Shown one piece after another: positions 27,551-36,475 of a stretch of 64,000 nt of DNA; position 1 is the stretch's first letter; each line of letters opens with the position of its first letter. This DNA is from Pandoraea apista (GTDB lineage: Bacteria; Pseudomonadota; Gammaproteobacteria; Burkholderiales; Burkholderiaceae): assembly GCF_001465595.2 (NCBI RefSeq), contig NZ_CP013481.2:3224001-3288000 (forward strand), written 5' to 3'. The translations under genes and the position numbers were made by a program. The notes beneath the pieces are model-generated. The model did no database searches. It saw only the letters and a program-made list of their open reading frames with translations, and was not told the DNA's origin.

Positions 27551-30112
27551 ATTCACGATGCCCTCTGCGATGCCGCGAAGCTGCGCAGCGCGTGCCGGTT
27601 GTTCAGATGCTCTCTGTGCCCGCATCTTGGCCGCTTCGGCCTCCGTGACCTTCATACGGTATCCGTAGTTCAGGGTGTACTGATTGTGCTGCGGGTCGTA
27701 GACCGCATACACGCCCGGAGGCAAGTTGTCCTTGAAGAACGCCGCAGCCTCCTTTGGATCTTTCGGGACTTCGCCGTGAATCAGTTCGCCCCGGCGTTTC
27801 CCCGGCTTCAGGTAGAAGTCAGGGTCATCGAAGTTGTTCGGCGTCTGTTCCGTGACACCCTCGTCCGCAGCACGACGCACGGCGATCTTCTGACCTCCGT
27901 GAAGGATGATGGGGTTGTCGAGGGAGTCGTGGATTTGCGAGAGGCCCGTGCCGTCCGGGCGCTTCAGGGACAGGCCAGCCGAATCGGTGACGATGCCGGG
28001 TAGCGCCTCACTGAGATCGCGGAGATCGCCCTGCGCCGTCTTGAACGGGTCTTCATACTGGCCCGCCGCATTCGCCATCGGAAACGACGAATAGATCGGC
28101 GCGTAGCCCTTCGCAGTCGAGTAAGGGTGGTCGGGGCTGGTATTGATCGGCACGCCCACAGCGCGGCCCCTACCGCCGAACGGATCGTCAATGATCTTGA
28201 CTGTTCCGTTCATGCCGACCGTTGCCATGCGGGTTCCCTTGAAGACCGTCGCCGCGTTCTCCACAGCGACATCAAAGTCCACCTGCCCATTGGCTCGCTG
28301 CGCCATCAGTTGCTGGAGTACGATTCCGTGAAACTGCTGACGCATATCTGAACTCATGGACGTATTGGGGTTCCAGATGAGACCGGTTCGCCCTACGTCC
28401 GCCAGCATGGCCTTGCCCATCGCCTTGTCCACAGCAACGTCGATGTCCGCCTGCTTCTTACCGGGCAGGAGCGGTTGCCAGTTGATGGACCCGCCGTTGC
28501 CGACCTTCTCCAGTAGCTTCGCGTCCATGCCGCCATCGCGGATTGACTTGTAGACCTGTGAGACGTCGCCGTTGGTCGGGGCGAGCGCCTTGACGCCCCA
28601 GTACATCGCCGAGGCTTCATCGTCCTTGCCGAGATACTGACCGAACGCGTGGTCGCCCACTTGATCGTGGATACGGTCCATGATTCGCCACGCACGCGCG
28701 GCGCGGTCAGGACTACCCGACTTGATCGCCGAGGATAGGTCTCGTTGGATTCGAACGGGCATCGTGCCTCCCGAGATGTCCCGGATGCCCGGTGCCGTCA
28801 CCCAGCCCACAAACTCAGCGCCTGCTTGATCGGACGCAAGAGGATCAGGGAGACCGGCGTTGCCTTGCATTGAGGCGTACAGCGCCGGAAATCGTTGCCC
28901 GCCGTCCTGCCCGATCTTCCGAACTAGGTACGGCTCATAGCCCGTCTTCCTTAGTTCGTCAGGATCTACGCCCAACAGCGCCGCTATCGTATTAATGTTA
29001 TGCGTGCCGCGATGCCCTTGCTCGGCGAGACTAAACGCGTTGATGACTGCCTGTTGCTTCGAGGCGGCTTGCAACCCTTCTATGACATGCCCAAACTTAT
29101 CGATACCGACGCCGTGGTTGGCGTCGACGCGCTGGGCTTTGTACAGCAGTTCCGCCCAATCCTGTGGGGTAGCGTTGGGATTCATCTTGAGCGCAGCGGC
29201 TGCGAGGCGAATTCCGTCCACCTCCCGCGCCGCCTGTACCGACTTGACGGTCTGGATCTGGCGCACGGCATCGTGCGACATCTTGTCGTACTCCACCGGA
29301 TTGCGGTCGGCCCAGCCAGATGTCGCAAGGACGTTCAGGTAATTCAGGGCTTGCGTCTTGTTGCGCACGCTGCCCATGAAACTACCGATCATCTTGTCGG
29401 ACAACGCGCGGTTGCCATGCGTTACGGCGTCCACCTGCTGCGTGAGCGTGGCGAAACCTGCCTCGGTCATCCCAAGGGGCGAGTTGATCTGGTTTGCTGC
29501 CGCGTTCTGGATCTCGACGGTCTGGTTCTGCTCCTGAGTCTGGGCGATGTGCTCCTTCGCCTGAGCGATCATCGACTGCGCCGCAGGGGCATAGCGTCCG
29601 GCGAGCGCCGCATCAAAGTCCACGTCTCCCGTGCCTGTACCGAAGAAGTCCTTGGAGACTTGCTTTGCAACGGCTTCCGGATCGACGGAGCCATCCTGCG
29701 GCATGCTGCGCAAACGTGCGGCCAATTCCTGCGTCATCTCGGACGCATGGTTCTGAGCGAACGCCTGCTGGTACGCGGCGTGATACGACTCACGCCCGTC
29801 TGCTGCGGCGTCGGGAGCCTTACCTGCCGTGTAGTCGGCAATCCCTTGCTTCTCCAGCGCCGCGTTCTCACGCTCGATGTTCGCAAGGCGGCCCTGCTCC
29901 ACTGTCTGGTTGACCCGCGCCGCCGTGTTGTTCAGATTCTGGAAGAAGCCGCCGAACGAATTCGACAGGGACTGGAGCGCCGAGACTTGCCCGGACGCGT
30001 CCACACGGCCTACGGTGAATTGCTGCGGAGTCGTCGTGACACTTGGTGCCGCCGTGATGTCCGGTTGCGTCAACGGGGTATTGCGGTACTGCTGCTGTTG
30101 TTGGCCTGCCAT
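27527..30112 (-). CDS. Podovirus-like internal virion protein
   Basis: The 861-residue protein starts MAGQQQQQYRNTPLTQPDIT and is long, helical and Gln/Ala-rich, with no signal peptide or enzyme motif. Its arrangement (low-complexity start, repeated helical segments such as RLANIERENAALEKQGIADY, C-terminal basic end) resembles the T7 gp15-type internal core proteins that enter the host with DNA. The resemblance is to architecture rather than to a firm motif. The ATG at 30,112 is preferred, clear of the upstream gene ending at 30,141. Alternative: another phage structural or tape-like protein. Confidence 0.55.
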   Translation of the reverse strand: MAGQQQQQYRNTPLTQPDITAAPSVTTTPQQFTVGRVDASGQVSALQSLSNSFGGFFQNLNNTAARVNQTVEQGRLANIERENAALEKQGIADYTAGKAPDAAADGRESYHAAYQQAFAQNHASEMTQELAARLRSMPQDGSVDPEAVAKQVSKDFFGTGTGDVDFDAALAGRYAPAAQSMIAQAKEHIAQTQEQNQTVEIQNAAANQINSPLGMTEAGFATLTQQVDAVTHGNRALSDKMIGSFMGSVRNKTQALNYLNVLATSGWADRNPVEYDKMSHDAVRQIQTVKSVQAAREVDGIRLAAAALKMNPNATPQDWAELLYKAQRVDANHGVGIDKFGHVIEGLQAASKQQAVINAFSLAEQGHRGTHNINTIAALLGVDPDELRKTGYEPYLVRKIGQDGGQRFPALYASMQGNAGLPDPLASDQAGAEFVGWVTAPGIRDISGGTMPVRIQRDLSSAIKSGSPDRAARAWRIMDRIHDQVGDHAFGQYLGKDDEASAMYWGVKALAPTNGDVSQVYKSIRDGGMDAKLLEKVGNGGSINWQPLLPGKKQADIDVAVDKAMGKAMLADVGRTGLIWNPNTSMSSDMRQQFHGIVLQQLMAQRANGQVDFDVAVENAATVFKGTRMATVGMNGTVKIIDDPFGGRGRAVGVPINTSPDHPYSTAKGYAPIYSSFPMANAAGQYEDPFKTAQGDLRDLSEALPGIVTDSAGLSLKRPDGTGLSQIHDSLDNPIILHGGQKIAVRRAADEGVTEQTPNNFDDPDFYLKPGKRRGELIHGEVPKDPKEAAAFFKDNLPPGVYAVYDPQHNQYTLNYGYRMKVTEAEAAKMRAQRASEQPARAAQLRGIAEGIVNNQYGMVY

Positions 30113-30140
30113 GATTAATTTGGGGTGTAAAGGTTGACGG

Positions 30141-30707
30141 TTACAGGGATTCCTGCTGGGCCTTGTGGACGGCGCGTAGCTTCTCAAGCGCCTCGGCGGG
30201 ACTTAGGTTGTCCCGTGCCCACGATGGGACTGGCTGGGTATCTACCAACGTAGTAGACATTGCCGTCTGTCCGGCTCGATTGATGCGCTCGATTGCGGCC
30301 TTGGCGGAATAGCTGTGTGGGTAGCCCTTCGGGTATGGGTGCTGGTGAAGCCACAGGGAATGGTTGAAAGCCTTAGACAGCCTGCGTTCTCGGCGGGCCT
30401 TGTCGGCTTCGTCCATGCCCTTGAGGTAGGCGGGGTCCATCAGACGTCGCCAACGTTCTACAGGTCGGTTCTTGGCCCGTAGGCGTCGCTTCGATTCCGT
30501 CGCGGCCTCGGGATCACTGCGATACTTCGCGACGGCGTTGGCTCTCATGCAGTCCTTGCACTTGCTCGACCAATGGCCCCGCGTCCAGACGGGGCGATCA
30601 TCTCGGGTGTAAAAAGCGTCCACGGAGAGCAAGTGACGGCACTGGGAACACTGGGCGGCTGTGCGGGCTACGTGGTTCCGGGGAACGAATGGATATACGA
30701 AGGTCAT
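30141..30707 (-). CDS. Phage protein with CxxC zinc-binding pairs
   Basis: The 188-residue protein starts MTFVYPFVPRNHVARTAAQC and holds two Cys pairs, Cys20/23 and Cys50/53, in CSQC...KCKDC, as in the zinc part of many phage HNH endonucleases. A His-Asn-His core is not obvious in what follows, so it may be only a zinc-binding protein. A basic helical stretch follows (YRSDPEAATESKRRLRAKNR). The ATG at 30,707 is preferred. It lies 28 bp before the virion gene on the same strand. Confidence 0.55.
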   Translation of the reverse strand: MTFVYPFVPRNHVARTAAQCSQCRHLLSVDAFYTRDDRPVWTRGHWSSKCKDCMRANAVAKYRSDPEAATESKRRLRAKNRPVERWRRLMDPAYLKGMDEADKARRERRLSKAFNHSLWLHQHPYPKGYPHSYSAKAAIERINRAGQTAMSTTLVDTQPVPSWARDNLSPAEALEKLRAVHKAQQESL

Positions 30708-30815
30708 GGCCTCATGTCCTTTAGGCAAAAAACACGGGACCGCATAGGCGGGCGTGTGCACGCGGTAGCGCCCGACGGGGGTATTTACTTTGGCAGTACG
30801 ATTGGGGCCGGAAAC

Positions 30816-30837
30816 GAAAAAGGCCGCTTTCGCGGCC
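30816..30837 (-). terminator. Rho-independent terminator
   Basis: On the reverse strand GGCCGC-GAAA-GCGGCC is followed by TTTTT. It lies just after the gene ending at 30,865 and before the zinc-finger gene. Confidence 0.75.
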
Positions 30838-30864
30838 ACGGTGTATAAAACACGATGCGCTACT

Positions 30865-31149
30865 TCAGTGGCGACACACCTGTACGTTCGTCAGGTCGAA
30901 CGGGTCGGCCTGCAAGTAGCTATCGCCGTCTTTCAAGCAATGCAGCGCGGCCACAACGTCATACGAGTGTGTGCCGCTCGCGTAACGCGACGAAGTTTTG
31001 TGTGCCCGAATAGCGCCCGTTTCAGGATCTCGGAACCAGCGGGTTCGCCGTAGGCCCAGCACTTTCGCCAGATATTCCCAATCTCCCCGGCGAATCTTGG
31101 CGGCATGGTGCGGCTCTCCAACAAGCGGGACGTACATGAACTCGTCCAT
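30865..31149 (-). CDS. Unknown phage-region protein
   Basis: The 94-residue frame starts MDEFMYVPLVGEPHHAAKIR and has a possible DNA-binding look (KIRRGDWEYLAKVLGLRRTRWF) but no firm domain. It is followed by a terminator and preceded by another small gene on the same strand. Confidence 0.5.
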   Translation of the reverse strand: MDEFMYVPLVGEPHHAAKIRRGDWEYLAKVLGLRRTRWFRDPETGAIRAHKTSSRYASGTHSYDVVAALHCLKDGDSYLQADPFDLTNVQVCRH

Positions 31150-31268
31150 GCCCCATGCTCGATGGAACAGACGCGCCCAATTGCAGCGACGCCCATTGAC
31201 GCTCTCACGTTGTATGTCCTGCTCAACAGACGCCCGTACACCGTCTCTATCGGTCTCGAATGTGGCAA

Positions 31269-31487
31269 TTAGGCCCCGGGGCTTCCCATGAGCGAGCGGG
31301 ACGCCCCTGCGGGTTTGGCGGCAAACTCGCGCAGCTTCGGGACCATCTGGTCTACGTGCAGCTTCGTGATCGCGTGAATCTCATCGGCCTCTGCGCGGGC
31401 CTGCAGGGCGAATGCGGCGCGGCGTTTCATTTCCTCGTAATTGTCCTCAAGCGCGATGCGGATGTGCGACTTGTGAATGGTGGTCAT
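31269..31487 (-). CDS. Small unknown phage-region protein
   Basis: The 72-residue protein starts MTTIHKSHIRIALEDNYEEM and is helical, with no membrane segment. GGAACC lies upstream of its ATG at moderate distance. It sits between the terminator of the second integrase and the next small gene. Confidence 0.5.
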   Translation of the reverse strand: MTTIHKSHIRIALEDNYEEMKRRAAFALQARAEADEIHAITKLHVDQMVPKLREFAAKPAGASRSLMGSPGA

Positions 31488-31533
31488 GCTGGGTTGGTTC
31501 CTTGTGAAAATGTGGCTGGTAAGTCAACAAAAG

Positions 31534-31559
31534 AAAAAGGCCCGCCGAAGCGAGCCTTT
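31534..31559 (-). terminator. Terminator of the internal integrase gene
   Basis: On the reverse strand GGCTCGC-TTCG-GCGGGCC (one G-T pair) is followed by TTTTTC. It lies 12 bases after the integrase stop at 31,572, so it probably ends that transcript. Confidence 0.75.
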
Positions 31560-31571
31560 GGTACGGGGTGG

Positions 31572-32780
31572 TCAACCTGTGGGACTTTGTCCTCTGTGCA
31601 GCCCATCGAGGACCGCTGCCGCCTCCCTGCCAGTGTTGTCAGGACAGAGATGCGCGTACTTCTTCGTCATCGACGGATCGGCATGGCCGAGCATGTGCGA
31701 GACCTTCAGCAGCGACACGCCCGCCTGCACCAGTCGGGACGCGTAGGTGTCCCGGAAGGTATGCGGCGTCACCCGGTCAGCAGTCGGGTCATCGTTGAGA
31801 CCACACGCATCAATCGCCGCCTGAATCGCGCCGGTCGCGTGACCTCGGCAGGAGTCCTCGCGGGCCCAAGCAGACTTACCGGTCCCGATGGTCTCGTGCG
31901 CAGGGAACACGAAAGTCCTAGGGGTGTCATCCCGATTCATCTTGACCTTCCGCGCCTTCAGGACTTTCAGCGCCCGCTGTGTCAGCCGAAGGCCACCTTC
32001 GTTATCCACCTTTGAGCGGTACAGGAACACCACGCCAGCATCGAGGTCCACCTGTTGCCAGCGCATCCCGGCGATCTCGTTGTAACGCGCCCCAGTGTCC
32101 AGCAGCACGGTCACTAGATCCAGATTGTCCGCTGCCGAATCCTCGTCGTCGCTCACACGCGAAGCGAGATACGACAGCAGGCGCGTCTCCTCCTCGATAT
32201 TGAGCCAGCGCAGCTTACCTTTAGACTCGCGCATCTTCAGCGACGCCGCCCGGTTGTACCGATCTGACCAGATGATCGGCTTGGATGGCAGCGAAATGCT
32301 CAGGCTGGCCGCGTATCCCATGAGGGTGCGCACGAGGCTTATTTCACGGTTGATCGTCGCGGCGCTATTCCCCTCGCGGAGCCGTGCCCCCTTCAGTTCG
32401 ACCAAAGTCGCCTGAGTCATCTCGTGGACCATCAGCGTCTTGGGCAGGCCGTAGCGTGCCCCTTCGACCAACTCCCACGCCTTCCCGACCTGCCTTAGTT
32501 CTTCACCGAACAGCTTGCGCACCCGTGAGGCGTTGTTCTTGTGGTCCTTATTCGTTAGCGCTGTCGCATCAACCCACTTCTGAGCGATGGCGAATAATGT
32601 GGACCGCTTGATGCCAAGCTGCACCAACCGGCGCTCATCCAGCACCAGTTTGCGCTTCTCAAGCTCATACTCTGTGGCCTCGCGTTTCGACGTGGTGTGC
32701 GTGGTGCCGCGATAGCGGACCTTGGCAATAGCGAATTCGTAGTACCAGATGTCCGAACCCGGACGTTTGTAAAGTGTCAT
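31572..32780 (-). CDS. Tyrosine recombinase (phage-type integrase), internal copy
   Basis: The 402-residue protein has the full catalytic set of tyrosine recombinases: Arg232 in TGARYNEI, His340/Arg343 in HTFRDTYA, His366 in MLGHADPS and nucleophile Tyr375 in KKYAHL. The N-terminal part has an Arm-type and a SAM-like domain (about residues 1-170). It lies 5 kb from the tRNA, so it may be a relic of another integration or act in a phage module. Its start overlaps the upstream small gene by four bases (ATGA), implying coupling. Confidence 0.93.
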   Translation of the reverse strand: MTLYKRPGSDIWYYEFAIAKVRYRGTTHTTSKREATEYELEKRKLVLDERRLVQLGIKRSTLFAIAQKWVDATALTNKDHKNNASRVRKLFGEELRQVGKAWELVEGARYGLPKTLMVHEMTQATLVELKGARLREGNSAATINREISLVRTLMGYAASLSISLPSKPIIWSDRYNRAASLKMRESKGKLRWLNIEEETRLLSYLASRVSDDEDSAADNLDLVTVLLDTGARYNEIAGMRWQQVDLDAGVVFLYRSKVDNEGGLRLTQRALKVLKARKVKMNRDDTPRTFVFPAHETIGTGKSAWAREDSCRGHATGAIQAAIDACGLNDDPTADRVTPHTFRDTYASRLVQAGVSLLKVSHMLGHADPSMTKKYAHLCPDNTGREAAAVLDGLHRGQSPTG

Positions 32781-33076
32781 TCGTGCGCCCCCGCGCCAGT
32801 ACCATGCGCTTCACCGCACAAAGCGCCCCAGACCGCCGACGCCCCCTCTTGGCCCGCCCGCGACACCAGATATTCATTCTCAAACGTCTTGAGTGCGAAT
32901 ACGTCGGCGGCTTCGTCATACTCGGCGACCATCGCGTCGTCCCCAAGCGTCAACGCGAACCAAGGGAAGCCCGTGACTTCCGTTACATACTCGCCGATCT
33001 GGGCGGTCCCAAACACCTCAATGGCGCGGCAGTGGAGCGACGCAAACAAGTGCGCGTTGGTTTGATGAGCGTTCAT
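32777..33076 (-). CDS. Unknown protein coupled to the internal integrase
   Basis: The 99-residue protein starts MNAHQTNAHLFASLHCRAIE and shows no known motif. Its stop overlaps the integrase start by four bases, so the two are translated from one message. It may modulate the recombinase, as small excisionase-like proteins do, but it lacks a visible DNA-binding motif, so this is a guess. Confidence 0.55.
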   Translation of the reverse strand: MNAHQTNAHLFASLHCRAIEVFGTAQIGEYVTEVTGFPWFALTLGDDAMVAEYDEAADVFALKTFENEYLVSRAGQEGASAVWGALCGEAHGTGAGAHE

Positions 33077-33091
33077 ATGTTCTGGGTGTAG

Positions 33092-33697
33092 TCACTGTTT
33101 TGGTTCGTCGGGGGCATTGAGTGCGCGGGAGATCGTGGCAAGGCCCACGCCAAAATGCTCCGCTAGGGTTCGCACTGAACCGCCATGTTCTGCGTGATAC
33201 GCGCGGACTTCTGCGTAGTCCACAGCAGGCTTACGACCTTTGTACTTGCCCGCTTCCTTTGCGACGGCGATACCTCGGGCTTGCATTTCGCGGCGATTCA
33301 AATAATCCGCCGCCCCCTGCGCCGCCATGAATGCCAAGAGCGCGTCACGAATGCCGAGCCGCAACGGGTCTGTTTCCCGCCCGTCAAACACCATGGCGTT
33401 GAGGGTGCATTCGACGCGCACGCCCTTTTTCATGAGCCGTTGCATGGTCTCGTGAAGCTCGTCGTATCTTCGTGAGATGCGGTCGAGCCAGCGAACCACT
33501 AGCACCCCGCCTTTACGCAAATCGCGCTCAACGTGCTGCCACTGTTCACGCTGCGAGGGCGGCACGTGGTACCCGCTCACCCCCTCATCTATGAACACGT
33601 CGTCTTTGGTTATGCCCTGCGCGGCGGCGTCTGCGTACTGGCTCGCGGCGGTCTGCCCGTCGAGCGTCGATACCCGTCCGTAATAGATGCGCCTCAT
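33092..33697 (-). CDS. Serine recombinase (resolvase/invertase family)
   Basis: The 201-residue protein starts MRRIYYGRVSTLDGQTAASQ, with the catalytic Ser10 in GRVST, then the conserved FIDEGVSG and DRISRRYDEL segments. A C-terminal helix-turn-helix (about residues 165-195, VRTLAEHFGVGLATISRAL) completes the standard resolvase design. Nested inverted repeats directly upstream (33,709-33,826) look like its recombination site. It could resolve or invert DNA in the element or maintain an extrachromosomal stage. Confidence 0.93.
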   Translation of the reverse strand: MRRIYYGRVSTLDGQTAASQYADAAAQGITKDDVFIDEGVSGYHVPPSQREQWQHVERDLRKGGVLVVRWLDRISRRYDELHETMQRLMKKGVRVECTLNAMVFDGRETDPLRLGIRDALLAFMAAQGAADYLNRREMQARGIAVAKEAGKYKGRKPAVDYAEVRAYHAEHGGSVRTLAEHFGVGLATISRALNAPDEPKQ

Positions 33698-33708
33698 TCG
33701 TTAATCAC

Positions 33709-33826
33709 CTCGTTCCGTTGACGTGGTGATCCGAATTATAGACCGTTCCGAAATTCAGTCAACTCTAATGGAACGGATTTGAAAGGCGCTGGTGCGCTCG
33801 GCTGAGGTATACCCAAACGGAACGAG
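33709..33826. promoter_or_regulatory. Candidate res site / resolvase operator
   Basis: CTCGTTCCGTT (33,709-33,719) is repeated in reverse complement at 33,816-33,826. Inside it CCGTTCC (33,743-33,749) pairs with GGAACGG (33,770-33,776). Four copies of the word CGTTCC thus lie in 118 bp right before the resolvase start, as in known res sites with several binding subsites. Confidence 0.6.
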
Positions 33827-34332
33827 CCAGCGTATCGAAGGCAAGCAGGGCATGGCGTACGCGCCTAAGGGTTGGGGTAAGCCGGGAAGCGCGAGAAGGC
33901 GGGCAATTTCTCTCAATTTGAGGAAAAATCGGGCGCTCGCGTTGGGCGTGGTGCTTTCCCACACCGCGTGGAAAGGTCACGGGTGGACGTCCGGTGACTG
34001 AGCACCTTGTGGGTGAGTGTGCCCCCTATGTGATCCTCGCGCAGCTTTCGCCGCAGTTCACCGCGAAGCCTGTGGGCCGTCGGCCTTCCCTTGAGTCGAG
34101 TGATGACCACTTGGCAAGAATGGCGGGCCGTACGGGGGGAAATTGCGTCACTCGGCCCGGGAAACCATCTCACGAATTTTCAGGGGAAAAATAGGGCAAG
34201 CGTCACGCCAGCATGCTGGCTGACTATCGCATCTTTGGCCGCGTACGGCGTCGCTTCACCTTCACAAATTGTGGAGGTGAAGAACCAGCGAGGGGACGCA
34301 ACGACGATTGATTGATCGGCCGATGAAAATGT
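33827..34332. other. Gap without a supported gene
   Basis: No reading frame here has a good start and ribosome site. A 70-codon plus-strand frame near 34,103-34,315 was considered but not supported. Confidence 0.45.
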
Positions 34333-34779
34333 TTAGGGCTTCGGATCGTCCGCGCTCCCATTCTCTTTGCCCTCGGAGACACGTACGCCAACCGGTGATA
34401 CCTCGTGTGACATCTGTGGCGAGCGCGGGGGCAACCATGCGTCCTGAAGCTTGCCAGTAAGCATTGCGGCGAACCGGCGACTGATGTACCCGCCCTCCTT
34501 GCTCCGTTGTGCGGCGAGTTGCGTCGTTCCGCGCGGAAATCGGAGATCAAAGTTGATCTCCAGCAAATCGCTCATAAAGGAGTACAGCCCATCAGCATCA
34601 AAGTGAACGGAGATGACTTCCTTTCCGACGATGCGCGTAGATGTGATGCGCTCGACATTTTCTGGCGACCACTCCCACATTCCGTGCACTATTGCTTTGC
34701 GATATTCATGGCCTCGCAGAATTCTTGCATGCACCCTCTCCAACACCATCCGGCGTTTGCCTCTGGCTTGGTCCACCAC
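34333..34779 (-). CDS. Unknown protein, cargo pair gene 2
   Basis: The 148-residue protein starts MVDQARGKRRMVLERVHARI. It has a mixed alpha/beta look in the middle (VGKEVISVHFDADGLYSFMS) and a charged tail. It begins 9 bases after the stop of the gene at 34,789, so both probably form one operon. No domain is recognised. Composition is lower in GC than the core, and it lies opposite an unknown plus-strand gene, suggesting cargo. Confidence 0.55.
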   Translation of the reverse strand: MVDQARGKRRMVLERVHARILRGHEYRKAIVHGMWEWSPENVERITSTRIVGKEVISVHFDADGLYSFMSDLLEINFDLRFPRGTTQLAAQRSKEGGYISRRFAAMLTGKLQDAWLPPRSPQMSHEVSPVGVRVSEGKENGSADDPKP

Positions 34780-34788
34780 ACGCTCCTT

Positions 34789-35097
34789 TCATAGACTCAA
34801 CACGCCCGTGAACTGTATGTTGTTCATCTCCCGTGGTAGCTTCGGTAGCTCCTCTGCGCCACCATCGGGGAAATAGGTGTCTAGCGTCTGAACGAAAACC
34901 TCGTGTTCCAGCGAAGCCCAAGCGGCGACAATCTGTCCGATGAAATGCGATTCTTTGTCAGTTAGCTGAAGGTCAAACAGCATCTTCAGTTTCCCGTCGT
35001 TGCTCACAATTCCACCCCCCTTTTCGAAAATAACCAATTTCCGGTTGGCCCGCCAGAATAACGCGCGAACCATGTCACCATCGCAGCCTAAAGCCAT
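34789..35097 (-). CDS. Unknown protein, cargo pair gene 1
   Basis: The 102-residue reading (start uncertain; ATG 35,097 or 35,073) contains LQLTDKESHFIGQIVAAWASLEHEVFV, an amphipathic helical stretch found in several uncharacterised bacterial proteins. A longer frame to 35,193 would overlap the divergent gene start. It is the upstream member of a two-gene unit. Confidence 0.5.
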   Translation of the reverse strand: MALGCDGDMVRALFWRANRKLVIFEKGGGIVSNDGKLKMLFDLQLTDKESHFIGQIVAAWASLEHEVFVQTLDTYFPDGGAEELPKLPREMNNIQFTGVLSL

Positions 35098-35145
35098 TCT
35101 TTGGGGGTAGTATTTGATTTCCCGAATCACTCCACCCGTGCCCGT

Positions 35146-35997
35146 ATGGCCCACTCTTACTACTCCCAGCGCACAGGGACAAATCCGAATCAATCTGGTC
35201 TGCCCCTAAGAGACATCGTAGACCTTTACATTCGCGTGTACGACCAAATGTGCGAGGACGGGTACTTCTCCGAGGCCTTCGGCTATTACTGCGTAGACGC
35301 AGGTCACGTTAATGGCAACGTCCGCGACATCGATCTCGAATTGCTCCTTACCGTTCGGAAGAAAAACCTATGGCCCCCGAAAGAAGAAGGGCATAAATAC
35401 ACTGAAGACGATTTTTTTGATGTCGTAGAGTTTTTGTTCCAACAAGTTTCCAAGCCAATAGACGGCTCGTTTCATAGCTACAACCAATGCGGCATGCATT
35501 GGGAGACGTTCAATAGGCAGCAAGGCCAAAGCGAGTATCGCGATAAGGTGAATGCCGTATTGATGCACTATGCACGTCCGTTTGAATTATCAGAAAACGG
35601 CGAAATACTCCACAAGCCACAGCAGGGATTTGAAAAAATATTCGATGCCGACATTCCCTCAAGCGACGCAAATATATCAAAGCGCGTGAATGCCGCGATC
35701 TTGCGTTACCGCCGCCACGGTGCGACGCTCGATGACCGCAGGCAGGCAGTTCGTGATCTAGCGGACGTGCTGGAGTACACCCGCGCGGAGATCAAGTCAC
35801 TTCTTACTTCCGCCGATGAGAAGGACCTATTTAATCTCGCAAACAACTTTGGAATCCGACACCACAACGACCAACAGAAGACGGGGTATGACGCGAGTCT
35901 ATGGTTGAGTTGGATGTTCTACTTCTATCTTGCAACCATTCACGTTGTGCTACGGAAACAGCAACAGAGTCGGTCAGGCCTATCTGATGGCGGCTAA
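35146..35997 (+). CDS. Unknown protein, possible abortive-infection type
   Basis: The 283-residue protein starts MAHSYYSQRTGTNPNQSGLP and has an acidic helical centre. Its end NNFGIRHHNDQQKTGYDASL (Arg238, His239, His240) followed by a hydrophobic helix WMFYFYLATIHVVLR recalls C-terminal regions of abortive-infection-like and HEPN-type proteins. The classic R-x4-6-H motif is not exact, so this is a weak link. It is AT-richer than core genes and diverges from the two-gene unit at 34,333-35,097. Confidence 0.55.
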   Translation: MAHSYYSQRTGTNPNQSGLPLRDIVDLYIRVYDQMCEDGYFSEAFGYYCVDAGHVNGNVRDIDLELLLTVRKKNLWPPKEEGHKYTEDDFFDVVEFLFQQVSKPIDGSFHSYNQCGMHWETFNRQQGQSEYRDKVNAVLMHYARPFELSENGEILHKPQQGFEKIFDADIPSSDANISKRVNAAILRYRRHGATLDDRRQAVRDLADVLEYTRAEIKSLLTSADEKDLFNLANNFGIRHHNDQQKTGYDASLWLSWMFYFYLATIHVVLRKQQQSRSGLSDGG

Positions 35998-36093
35998 CTT
36001 GAGCCAAGTTACGGGACCCGCTTACACACTCTGCTTGCCTCCGCTGGCCCTGCGTCCCGTCGCCTCAGCGGAGTGCTCGGCGACCGAAGTGAG

Positions 36094-36300
36094 TCACAAT
36101 GCACGGACCAAGAGCACGCAGCAAATACCCCAGACCGCTCCGATGGTCATAATACTCATCGCCCAGGCGACCGGCTGCCACAGACCCTCACAACGAGACC
36201 TGGCACCTCCCGAGGAGATGGCTTTCTCGTGAATAGCCATCGTTTGGTCCATCAGGCTGCGGATGCGGGCGTGCAGTAACGTCAGTTCATCTTGTGTCAT
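36094..36300 (-). CDS. Small membrane protein, possibly holin-like
   Basis: The 68-residue protein starts MTQDELTLLHARIRSLMDQT, an amphipathic helix, and ends with one hydrophobic helix (WAMSIMTIGAVWGICCVLLV). GGAGACGG before the ATG supports a gene. Small helix-plus-membrane proteins are common in phage lysis modules, but no endolysin lies beside it. Confidence 0.5.
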   Translation of the reverse strand: MTQDELTLLHARIRSLMDQTMAIHEKAISSGGARSRCEGLWQPVAWAMSIMTIGAVWGICCVLLVRAL

Positions 36301-36452
36301 TCAAACCGTCTCCAATGTACTGAATGTGGTACGGGACCTGTAGCAACCAGAACCATCTCAGGGAAATGGTTACTGTTGAATCAGCGGAGCAGTTACAAGC
36401 CACCGTTACCGTGCCCTCATAATCCCAGTGGGACACGGTGCTGGTCCTGATT

Positions 36453-36475
36453 CCTCTCTAAGAGTCTTATAGAGG
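36453..36475. promoter_or_regulatory. 23-bp near-perfect palindrome, operator or recombination site
   Basis: CCTCT-c-TAAGA, central G, TCTTA-t-AGAGG forms a 23-bp palindrome with one mismatched pair. It lies in the 337-bp gap between the small membrane gene and the stop of the tRNA-proximal integrase. It resembles a phage repressor operator or a directionality-factor site. The rest of this gap holds no supported gene. Confidence 0.5.

Noticed and set aside
34091..34315. Small forward gene after the resolvase region
   Set aside because: No ribosome site, weak start and no family resemblance.
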